From an uncultured Faecalibacterium sp. (lineage in GTDB: Bacteria; Bacillota; Clostridia; Oscillospirales; Ruminococcaceae), in NCBI GenBank assembly GCA_934540955.1, contig CAKTCY010000008.1, positions 1 through 51,424 on the forward strand: a DNA stretch of 51,424 nt. The letters run 5' to 3'. This document shows, piece by piece, positions 7,986 through 14,629 of the stretch. Positions within the stretch are counted from its first letter, which is position 1; each line of letters opens with the position of its first letter. The position numbers and the translations under genes are program-made. The notes under the pieces were generated by a model. That model had not been told where the DNA came from, searched no databases, and worked only from the letters and a program-made list of their open reading frames with translations.

Positions 7986-8471
7986 ATGGACATTGAAACC
8001 ATCTACCGGCTCTACTTCCGGGACGTCTGCCTGTTTTTGCAGGGGCTTACCCGCAGCGAGACGCTGGCTGAGGAGCTGACGCAGGAGACCTTTTTCCGGG
8101 CGCTGGACGGCCTGAAGGATTATGACGGCAAACAGGATGTGCGGGCGTGGCTGTTCACCGTGGCGCGCAACGCCTACTACGACCACTGCCGCCGCGCAAA
8201 GCACGCCGCCCCGCTGGAGGATGCCGAGACAAAAGCCGCCGACAGCCCGGACATCGCGCAGCTGCTGGTGGACAAAGACGCCGCCTTTACGGTGCACCAG
8301 TGTCTGCACGCGCTGGAAGAGCCTTACAAGGAAGTTTTCAGCCTGCGGGTGTTCGGCGAGCTGCCCTTTGACCGCATCGGCGCCATCTTCGGCCACAATG
8401 CCGCATGGGCGCGGGTGACCTATTACCGCGCCAAGACCCGCCTCCAGACCATGCTGGAACAGCAGAAATGA
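7986..8471 (+). CDS. ECF-type RNA polymerase sigma factor
   Basis: The 161-residue protein has region 2 (YRLYFRDVCLFLQGLTRSET, AEELTQETFFRALDGL, WLFTVARNAYYDHCRR) and region 4 (ALEEPYKEVFSLRVFGEL, FDRIGAIFGHNAAWARVTYY), with no region 3, as in extracytoplasmic-function sigma factors. It redirects RNA polymerase when released by its partner, almost certainly the anti-sigma factor encoded two bases upstream. The order anti-sigma then sigma is the reverse of the more usual arrangement. Its target promoters cannot be read from this window. A terminator follows. Confidence 0.9.
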   Translation: MDIETIYRLYFRDVCLFLQGLTRSETLAEELTQETFFRALDGLKDYDGKQDVRAWLFTVARNAYYDHCRRAKHAAPLEDAETKAADSPDIAQLLVDKDAAFTVHQCLHALEEPYKEVFSLRVFGELPFDRIGAIFGHNAAWARVTYYRAKTRLQTMLEQQK

Positions 8472-8481
8472 TTTAGAAAGG

Positions 8482-8524
8482 CCCTCTCGGTCACGCCTTA
8501 CGGCGTGACGGAGAGGGTTCTTTG
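8482..8524 (+). terminator. Hairpin terminator after the sigma factor operon
   Basis: CCCTCTC with GGTCACGCC pairs with GGCGTGAC and GAGAGGG, followed by TTCTTT. Confidence 0.7.
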
Positions 8525-8544
8525 TTTTTGTTACGACTTCTTTT

Positions 8545-8651
8545 GTGAAAAAGTGGCTCAGAAACGCCCGCAGGCGTTTCTGAGCCACAAATTATAAAAT
8601 ATTCTTTCCGCTAAATATGGCCAAAGCGCACGCGGCGGCCATTTCGATCGT
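8545..8651 (+). repeat. Structured intergenic element E, copy 4
   Basis: GTGAAAA, a perfect hairpin GTGGCTCAGAAACGCC / GGCGTTTCTGAGCCAC with CGCA loop, AAATTATAAAATATT linker, CCGC with GCGG, ATGGCC with GGCCAT, then GATCGT. It lies between the convergent sigma factor and aldo/keto reductase genes. Confidence 0.8.
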
Positions 8652-8661
8652 TATACGCAAC

Positions 8662-9645
8662 TCAGGAGATCGCGTCCACGTCCCACTTCATGCGGACGGC
8701 GTCGGCACCGTCCAACTTGATGTGCATGGCACCGGCGTTGTCCAGTACCTGCTCCGGCTTGCGGGCACCGCACAGAACGTGCAGCCCCGGGATCATGCGG
8801 GCGGTCAGGGCGATGACCAGCTGCGCCATGGTGCAGTCGTACTTTTCGGTCAGATCGCTCCACTTTGCCAGCAGCTCCAGCGCCTGTGCCCGGCGGGTGG
8901 GCTGGAAGCAGGGGTTCGTGTTGCGGGTGCTGCCCTCCGGGTAGGTGGTGTCCATGGTCACCTTGCCGGTCAAAAGACCCTGCTCCAGCGGAGAGTACGC
9001 CTGTACCGAGACGCCCAGCTCCTTGCAGGTGGGCAGCAGCTGCTTTTCAATGCGGCGGGTCAGCAGGCTGTACTTTTCCTGAATGACGTCCAGCTGACCG
9101 TACTGGCAGTAGCCCCGGATGATGTCGGAGGTGACGTTGGAAGCACCGATGGCGCGGATCTTGCCCTGCTCCTTCAGCTTCATCATGGCCTCCATGGTCT
9201 CCTCCAGCGGGTACACGCCGAAGTCCGGGCTCTGCCAGTGGGTGTACAGCACGTCCAGATGGTCGGTGTGCAGACGGCGCAGGCTGTCCTCCACGTCCTC
9301 GATGATGCCCTTGGCAGAGAGGTCGCGGTACACCTGTACCCCGTCCACCACCTTGTGCAGAATGGGGGACTCGTGCCGCCACTCCAGACCGCACTTGGTG
9401 GAAAGCACCACCTTGTCGCGGTCGATGTGCTTCATGGCCTCGCCCACTACTTCCTCGCTGTGGTACAGCCCGTAGATGGGTGCAGTGTCGATCCACTGGA
9501 TGCCCTGCTCCACGGCGGTCTGGATGGCCTTTACCGACAGTGCATCGTCGTTATCGCCCCACCATGCACCGCCGCCGATGGCCCATGTACCCATGCCCAG
9601 AAACGGCACGGAAATGCCGCTTTTGCCAATGTTGATGTTCTGCAT
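8662..9645 (-). CDS. Aldo/keto reductase
   Basis: Aldo/keto reductases are (beta/alpha)8-barrel NADPH-dependent enzymes that reduce carbonyls. The 327-residue protein shows the catalytic Asp in WIDTAPIYG, the Tyr a few residues later, Lys in LSTKCG and His in YTHWQSPD, plus the cofactor region IGASNVTSD and a C-terminal VLCGARKPEQVLDNAGA. The ATG at 9645 follows GGAGGG at the right distance; an upstream frame extension is unlikely. The leader contains an imperfect hairpin (9660-9710, ATGCCAGC / GCTGGCAT) just before the ribosome site. The substrate cannot be told. The gene is monocistronic, convergent to the sigma operon. Confidence 0.92.
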   Translation of the reverse strand: MQNINIGKSGISVPFLGMGTWAIGGGAWWGDNDDALSVKAIQTAVEQGIQWIDTAPIYGLYHSEEVVGEAMKHIDRDKVVLSTKCGLEWRHESPILHKVVDGVQVYRDLSAKGIIEDVEDSLRRLHTDHLDVLYTHWQSPDFGVYPLEETMEAMMKLKEQGKIRAIGASNVTSDIIRGYCQYGQLDVIQEKYSLLTRRIEKQLLPTCKELGVSVQAYSPLEQGLLTGKVTMDTTYPEGSTRNTNPCFQPTRRAQALELLAKWSDLTEKYDCTMAQLVIALTARMIPGLHVLCGARKPEQVLDNAGAMHIKLDGADAVRMKWDVDAIS

Positions 9646-9735
9646 ATACTTTACCCTCCATGCCAGCAGTGTTCCCCGCAATGGGAACCCTCATTCCAAT
9701 AGCTGGCATTCTATGTTGTATTCTTGGTTGCTATA

Positions 9736-9775
9736 TAAAAAAGGCTGCGGAGCGCAGGTGCACTCCGCAGCGCTC
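9736..9775 (-). terminator. Intrinsic terminator of prfC
   Basis: On the minus strand GCTGCGGAGTGC pairs with GCGCTCCGCAGC, followed by TTTTTT, five bases after the prfC stop. Confidence 0.85.
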
Positions 9776-9780
9776 TTTTA

Positions 9781-11385
9781 TCAGATGTTGCCGAACTCGC
9801 TCAGCTGCAAGCTCTCGTTGTGGGTCTCTGCCCAGCGCACCGCCCAGTCGGAGGTGAACAGCAGCAGACGGTTGCCCTTCATGTCCTCCACAGCCTTGGT
9901 GTCGCTGGTCAGGTCCAGATCCCGCAGGTTGTAGGTGTCGGGGTCGTTCTGCACCCAGCGCAGCTGCTCAAAGGGCAGCTGCTGCATCCGGATCTCCACG
10001 TTGTACTCGGTGTTCAGGCGGTACTCCAGCACTTCCAGCTGCAGCACGCCGACCACGCCGACCACCACTTCTTCCATGCCGCCGCCCACTTCGCGGAAGA
10101 TCTGGATGGCGCCCTCCTGGGCGATCTGCTCCATGCCCTTCACGAACTGCTTGCGCTTCATGGTGTCCTTCTGCTCAATGCGGGCAAAGTGCTCCGGGGA
10201 GAAGGTGGGGATGCCCGCGAACTGGATCTTCTTTTTGCCGGTGCACAGGGTGTCGCCGATGGAGAAGATGCCCGGGTCGAACAGGCCGATGATATCGCCG
10301 GCGTAGGCCTCGTCCACGATGGCGCGGTCCTGCGCCATCAGCTGGGTGCCGGTGGCCAGCTTGATGTTCTTGCCCTCCTGCACATGGAAGGCCTCCATGC
10401 CGCGCTCGAACTTGCCGGAGCAGATGCGCATAAAGGCGATGCGGTCGCGGTGGGCCTTGTTCATGTTGGCCTGAATTTTAAAGATGAAGGCGGAGAACTC
10501 GTCCCGGCAGGGGTCCACCGGCTCGCCGGTCAGGCTGTCCACGCGGGCCAGCGGGGCGGAGGTGAGCCGCAGGAAGTTTTCAAGGAAGGGCTCCACGCCG
10601 AAGTTGGTCAGGGCAGAGCCGAAGAACACGGGGCTCAGCTCGCCGCGCAGCACCTTGTCCAGATCAAACTCCTCGGCAGCGCCGTCCAGCAGCTCGATCT
10701 CGTCCACCAGCTGCTGGTGCAGGTAGGGGGTCAGCAGCTCGTCCAGTGCGGGGTCGCCCAGCTCGGCCTCGGTCTCGCTGACCTTCTTCACGCCGTTGGC
10801 GCGGCCGTCGCTGGAAAAAGCCAGCACCTTGCGTGCGTTGCGGTCGAACACGCCCTTGAACTCCTTGCCGCAGCCGATGGGCCAGTTCATGGGGTAGGTC
10901 TTGATGCCAAGGATCTCCTCGATGTTCTCCATCAGCTCAAAGGGGTCGCGGGCTTCGCGGTCCATCTTGTTGATGAAGGTGAAGATGGGGATGTGGCGCA
11001 GGGTGCACACCTTGAACAGCTTGATGGTCTGGGCCTCAACGCCCTTTGCGGCGTCGATGACCATGACGGCAGAGTCTGCCGCCATCAGGGTGCGGTAGGT
11101 ATCCTCCGAGAAGTCCTGATGGCCGGGGGTGTCCAGAATGTTCACGCACTTGCCGGCGTAGTTGAACTGCAGCACCGAAGAGGTGACCGAGATACCACGC
11201 TGCTTTTCAATGTCCATCCAGTCGGACACGGCGTGCTTGGCGCTCTGCTTGCCCTTGACGGAACCAGCCTGATTGATGGCTCCACCGTACAGCAGCAGCT
11301 TTTCGGTAAGGGTGGTCTTACCTGCGTCGGGGTGGCTGATGATGGCGAACGTCCTGCGGCGTTCGATCTCTTCACGATTTGTCAT
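9781..11385 (-). CDS. prfC: Peptide chain release factor 3
   Basis: RF3 is a translational GTPase that recycles RF1 and RF2 from the ribosome after termination. The 534-residue protein has the P-loop SHPDAGKTTLTEKLL (residues about 16-30), the switch region QRGISVTSSVLQF, DTPGHQDFSEDTYRTL (G3) and NKMDREARDPFEL (G4). Domain II follows (FKIQANMNKAHRDRIAFMRI) and then the RF3-specific C-terminal region (GVVGVLQLEVLEYRLNTEY). The ATG at 11385 is preceded by AGGAGA; the open frame upstream lacks a site. A perfect 16-bp hairpin lies 29 bases upstream of the start (11415-11449). Confidence 0.96.
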   Translation of the reverse strand: MTNREEIERRRTFAIISHPDAGKTTLTEKLLLYGGAINQAGSVKGKQSAKHAVSDWMDIEKQRGISVTSSVLQFNYAGKCVNILDTPGHQDFSEDTYRTLMAADSAVMVIDAAKGVEAQTIKLFKVCTLRHIPIFTFINKMDREARDPFELMENIEEILGIKTYPMNWPIGCGKEFKGVFDRNARKVLAFSSDGRANGVKKVSETEAELGDPALDELLTPYLHQQLVDEIELLDGAAEEFDLDKVLRGELSPVFFGSALTNFGVEPFLENFLRLTSAPLARVDSLTGEPVDPCRDEFSAFIFKIQANMNKAHRDRIAFMRICSGKFERGMEAFHVQEGKNIKLATGTQLMAQDRAIVDEAYAGDIIGLFDPGIFSIGDTLCTGKKKIQFAGIPTFSPEHFARIEQKDTMKRKQFVKGMEQIAQEGAIQIFREVGGGMEEVVVGVVGVLQLEVLEYRLNTEYNVEIRMQQLPFEQLRWVQNDPDTYNLRDLDLTSDTKAVEDMKGNRLLLFTSDWAVRWAETHNESLQLSEFGNI

Positions 11386-11414
11386 AGATGATATTTCTCC
11401 TGAAATGGATGGAA

Positions 11415-11449
11415 CTTCTTCCGGCATCGCGCAGCGATGCCGGAAGAAG
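11415..11449. repeat. Perfect 16-bp inverted repeat in the prfC leader
   Basis: CTTCTTCCGGCATCGC and GCGATGCCGGAAGAAG flank a three-base loop. It sits between the upstream gene end (11510) and prfC. No T-run follows on the minus strand, so it does not look like a simple terminator for the upstream gene. Confidence 0.7.
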
Positions 11450-11509
11450 CATTTTTACACATACGCACCCTATTCTATACGAAAACGCGTGATAATGCAA
11501 GGGTTTTCG

Positions 11510-12376
11510 TTATTTTTTCAGGATCAGGCAGGGCAGAGGGGCAGTTTCGGCCCAATTGGCAAAATCACACACCAGAACGGTGAAACTTTTGAGCGGAAGT
11601 TCCTGAAGAAAGCGCAGCACCGCCTGTTTTTCCTCCGAGCCGATGACCGCCCCGCTGTACAGGATGGCGCTCACGATGCCGCCGGGGCGCACCGCCTGTA
11701 GCGCCGCCTGCAGGGCGGGGATGCTGCTCTGCGCGGTGGAAAACACCCCGTGGTCTGCCCCCGGCAGCCAGCCGAAGTTGAACATGACCGCATCGGCGGT
11801 GCCGGGCTGCACATACTGTAACAGGTCTGCGTGGCTGCCGCAGACAAGGCTGTACCGGTCGGCGGGCACGCCTGCCTGTTCCAGCCGGGCGCGGGTGGAG
11901 CGGATGGCCTCGGGCTGCACGTCAAAGGCCAGCACCCGCCCGGCGGGGGCGGTCAGATGGCACAGAAAGGCGGTGTCGCCGCCGTTGCCGCAGGTGGCGT
12001 CCACGCACAGCTGCGGGTGCACCAGCCGGGCGGCTAAAAAGTCCTGCACGAATTTGACCGCCGTTAAGTCCGGGGTGCGGCGGCGCACCAGCTGCCCGCC
12101 CTCGGCGGCAAAGCCGAATTTGCCCCAGAAGGCAAGCTCGGCGGCGTTTTCCGGCAGCGGGGCGGTAAACACGGTGGCGGCTTCCCGGTCATAGCCGCCA
12201 AAGCTGCGCAATACTTCTTTTAACAGGTAGGAGCCGTAGCCCTTGCGCCGCCACCGGGGCAGGATGCACAGGGCGGTAAGCTGTGCGCCCTTGGGGGCGG
12301 GGGAGAGGGTGCACTCCCCGATGCAGTCCTTTTCTTTATACAGGGCAAACCCTTGCTCGGTGCGGCGCAGTTCCAT
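11510..12376 (-). CDS. GNAT acetyltransferase fused to a YtqB/MnmM-like SAM methyltransferase
   Basis: The 288-residue protein has two parts. Residues about 1-105 look like a GNAT N-acetyltransferase (LTALCILPRWRRKGYGSYLL is the acetyl-CoA-binding RxxGxG segment). Residues about 120-288 match the PF06962-type class I methyltransferase: VDATCGNGGDTAFL (SAM loop), LAFDVQPEAI, and FNFGWLPGADH, which resembles the FNLGYLPG motif of YtqB. YtqB/MnmM methylates 5-aminomethyl-2-thiouridine at tRNA position 34 in Bacillus. That this fusion modifies tRNA is inference. The ATG at 12376 follows GGAGGAG; the longer frame is not supported. It lies upstream of prfC on the same strand. Confidence 0.8.
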   Translation of the reverse strand: MELRRTEQGFALYKEKDCIGECTLSPAPKGAQLTALCILPRWRRKGYGSYLLKEVLRSFGGYDREAATVFTAPLPENAAELAFWGKFGFAAEGGQLVRRRTPDLTAVKFVQDFLAARLVHPQLCVDATCGNGGDTAFLCHLTAPAGRVLAFDVQPEAIRSTRARLEQAGVPADRYSLVCGSHADLLQYVQPGTADAVMFNFGWLPGADHGVFSTAQSSIPALQAALQAVRPGGIVSAILYSGAVIGSEEKQAVLRFLQELPLKSFTVLVCDFANWAETAPLPCLILKK

Positions 12377-12580
12377 AAAAAGCTCCTCCTTGACGGGCCG
12401 ATGTTCTTCCCTTACAATAGCAAGCGGAAACGCTGCTGTCAAGGGCGGAAAAGCAGGACCGCATTTCACATATTCTTCACGGCGCAAGCGATTCATTTTC
12501 ACATTTGACAGTTACAATAGGGACAGTTCAAAGGAACAGATGTCCCTGCGGACCGGCCTTTGAGGGAAGGATGTAGTAAC

Positions 12581-13966
12581 ATGGAAAACGAGAACAAGTG
12601 GGAATACGATTATTCCGCTTCCAATAACGAGACCGGCTACCCCAACGTGGGCAGCAGCGGCATGAACACGGCAAACCAGTATAACGAGCCGGAAGCACAG
12701 CCCGTGCGCCCGGCGTATACCGCCCCGGCAGACGGCGGCAGCGTGCCGCCCACCCCGCCGGAGCAGCCGCAGGACTGCGCCCCGCAGCAGCCGGGAAAGC
12801 CCCGCCGCAAAAAGAAGAAGTTTAACGGCGGAAAGCTGGTGCGCAGCGCCGTGGCACTGGTGCTGGCGGCTGCCATGGGCTTTGCGGGCGGCTTTGTGGG
12901 TGCAAAATACGGCGGCGGCAGCAAGGTGGTCATCCAGCAGGTGGAGCGACCTGCCAGCTCTGACAGCAGCACCGACAGCACCGGCAATTCCATCAGCGCT
13001 ACCAGCGGCACCGGTCTGAGCACCGCACAGGTGGCTGAGCTGGTCAGCCCCAGCGTGGTGGTCATCACCACCGAGCAGGTGGTCTACTCCCAGTGGTCGT
13101 GGTACGGCCAGAGTCAGGTGGAGAGCGGCGCCGGCAGCGGCGTTATCATCAGCTCGGACGGCTATATCCTCACCTGTGCCCATGTGGTAAGCGGCGCTTC
13201 CAACATCACTGTGAGCATCGGCGACAAGGATTACCCCGCTACGCTGGTGGGCGAGGATACCACCAGTGATATCGCCGTGGTGAAGATCGACGCCACCGGC
13301 CTGACCCCCGCCACCGTGGGTGACAGCGACAGCCTGAAGGTGGGCGAAAGCGTTATGGCTGTGGGCAACCCCTTGGGTGAGCTGGGCGGCACCGTGACCA
13401 GCGGCATCGTCAGCGCACTGAACCGCAGCGTCAGCATTCAGGGTTCGAACTCGGTCAACACCATGTCCCTGATCCAGATGGATGCCTCCGTCAGCCCCGG
13501 CAACTCCGGCGGCGGCCTGTTCAACATGAACGGCGAGCTGGTGGGCATCGTCAATGCAAAGTCCTCCGACAGCGATGCCGAGGGTCTGGGCTTTGCCATC
13601 CCGGTAAATGACGCCGTCAAGGTGGCGCAGGAGCTGCTGGAAAACGGCTATGTGACCGGGCGTCCCTATCTGGGCATCAGCTACTATGCCGTGACCGACG
13701 CCCAGACCGCCGCCCAGCTGGGCGTGAACGCCTACGGTGTCTACATCGTGGAAGTGGTCAAGGGCGGCCCTGCCGACAAGGCAGGCCTGCAGGCTGGTGA
13801 CCGCATCGTGAGCATGGACGGCAGCGAGGTTGCCACCCAGAGCGACCTTGGCACCCTGATGCAGAACCACAAGGCCGGCGACACCATTGAGATCACCGTC
13901 GCCCGCGGCGGCCAGATGCAGACCGTCACCGTCACCCTTGGCGAAAAGGGCGCAGAGAATAGCTGA
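12581..13966 (+). CDS. htrA: HtrA/DegP-type serine protease, membrane anchored
   Basis: HtrA proteases degrade misfolded exported proteins. The 461-residue protein has an acidic/polar N-terminal cytoplasmic tail, a basic patch (KPRRKKKKF), a transmembrane helix at about residues 88-106, a Ser/Thr-rich linker, a trypsin-like domain and one PDZ domain (YGVYIVEVVKGGPADKAGL). The catalytic triad is His201 (CAHVVSG), Asp230 (TSDIAVVKID) and Ser309 (SPGNSGGGLF). The ATG at 12581 follows GGGAAGG at a slightly long spacing. A terminator follows directly. Length and order fit the Firmicute membrane-bound class. Confidence 0.95.
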   Translation: MENENKWEYDYSASNNETGYPNVGSSGMNTANQYNEPEAQPVRPAYTAPADGGSVPPTPPEQPQDCAPQQPGKPRRKKKKFNGGKLVRSAVALVLAAAMGFAGGFVGAKYGGGSKVVIQQVERPASSDSSTDSTGNSISATSGTGLSTAQVAELVSPSVVVITTEQVVYSQWSWYGQSQVESGAGSGVIISSDGYILTCAHVVSGASNITVSIGDKDYPATLVGEDTTSDIAVVKIDATGLTPATVGDSDSLKVGESVMAVGNPLGELGGTVTSGIVSALNRSVSIQGSNSVNTMSLIQMDASVSPGNSGGGLFNMNGELVGIVNAKSSDSDAEGLGFAIPVNDAVKVAQELLENGYVTGRPYLGISYYAVTDAQTAAQLGVNAYGVYIVEVVKGGPADKAGLQAGDRIVSMDGSEVATQSDLGTLMQNHKAGDTIEITVARGGQMQTVTVTLGEKGAENS

Positions 13967-13973
13967 AAATAGC

Positions 13974-14011
13974 AAAAAGGCTGCTGCACGGAATGTGCAG
14001 CAGCCTTTTTT
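13974..14011 (+). terminator. Intrinsic terminator of htrA
   Basis: AAAAAGGCTGCTGCAC pairs with GTGCAGCAGCCTTTTTT around a five-base loop. The A-run on the left means it can also work on the minus strand. Confidence 0.92.
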
Positions 14012-14044
14012 GGTTGTAGGGGATGTACGAGGGTAGCATCCTCG

Positions 14045-14304
14045 CCCTCTCAGGCGCTAACGCGCCAGATTCCCCCTTTTGTCACCTGCGGTGACATCTT
14101 CCCCCGGAGCGGGGAAAGTCTTTCCTCAAAGGGAGAGCCTTTGGCAGTCCGCGCAAACGTCATCTCTTTGCCAAGGCCTCTCCCTTTGGGAGAGGTGGCA
14201 GTGAGCAAAGCGAACTGACGGAGAGGGCGAGGCCGCTTCCCGCTACGCCATAAGGCTCCCTCCCCGAGGGAGCTGGCAAAACCGTCAGGTTTTGACTGAG
14301 GGAG
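14045..14304. repeat. Composite CCCTCTCAG intergenic repeat (family B), copy 2
   Basis: The block opens with CCCTCTCAGGCGC and closes with GACTGAGGGAG. It contains several internal palindromic modules (TTCCCCCTTTTGTC, CTTCCCCCGGAGCGGGGAAAG, CCTCTCCCTTTGGGAGAGG, CTCCCTCCCCGAGGGAG). It fills most of the gap between htrA and the small RNA candidate and appears to be nested or chimeric. Confidence 0.65.
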
Positions 14305-14321
14305 TGCGTTCCAGCTGGAAC

Positions 14322-14350
14322 TTGTTTTTGACGCTCTCCTGTGCTATACT
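14322..14350 (+). promoter_or_regulatory. Promoter of the orphan small RNA
   Basis: TTGTTT (14322-14327) and TATACT (14345-14350) are 17 bases apart, placing the start near 14357. Confidence 0.65.
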
Positions 14351-14356
14351 TGCACC

Positions 14357-14491
14357 AGAAGATACTTCCTGGGCATCCTTTGCGGTGTTCAGCACAGACC
14401 TCGAGAGCTGTGTGGAGGTATCTTCCAAAGCCCCCCACAAGCTGCCCCTGTTATCTTTTGGTTTCAGGTCGGTATCGTGGGGGCTTTTTTT
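14357..14491 (+). ncRNA. Candidate orphan structured small RNA (about 135 nt)
   Basis: The segment begins seven bases after a promoter-like -10. GAAGATACTTCC (14358-14369) pairs with GGAGGTATCTTC (14414-14425) to close a 44-base domain that contains a CACAG/CTGTG hairpin and CATCCTTTGCGGTGTTC. A terminator follows at once: AAAGCCCCCCAC (14427-14438) with GTGGGGGCTTTTTTT (14477-14491). No convincing reading frame lies inside and no plus-strand gene follows, only a repeat and then the convergent pullulanase gene. So it is a stand-alone transcript rather than a leader. I could not match it to 6S, SRP, tmRNA or RNase P RNA. The gap 13967-14629 otherwise holds repeats. Confidence 0.6.
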
Positions 14492-14522
14492 GTAACTGCC
14501 GTTTCCCTCCACGACCCTTCCC

Positions 14523-14628
14523 GTGAAAAAGTAAATCGGGAAAATCCGCAGATTTTCCCGATTTACAAATTACAAATAATTTTTCCGCTGATGATGCGCA
14601 AAGCGAACGCGGCGCGCATTCAAATCGT
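14523..14628 (+). repeat. Structured intergenic element E, copy 5
   Basis: GTGAAAA, hairpin GTAAATCGGGAAAATC / GATTTTCCCGATTTAC with CGCA loop, AAATTACAAATAATT linker, TTCCGC with GCGG, ATGCGC with GCGCAT, AAATCGT. It ends one base before the pullulanase stop codon and follows the small RNA terminator. Confidence 0.8.
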
Positions 14629-14629
14629 C

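Noticed and set aside
9820..11391. A 523-residue plus-strand frame opposite prfC, and similar long frames opposite asnS, htrA and the aromatic genes
   Set aside because: All are antisense shadows of well-recognised genes with typical His/Leu/Gly/Val-rich translations and no ribosome sites.
14357..14491. Identification as 6S, SRP or other housekeeping RNA
   Set aside because: The closing stem and two-domain layout do not match the long bulged rod of 6S, and the SRP GGAA tetraloop region is absent. It is listed only as a candidate.
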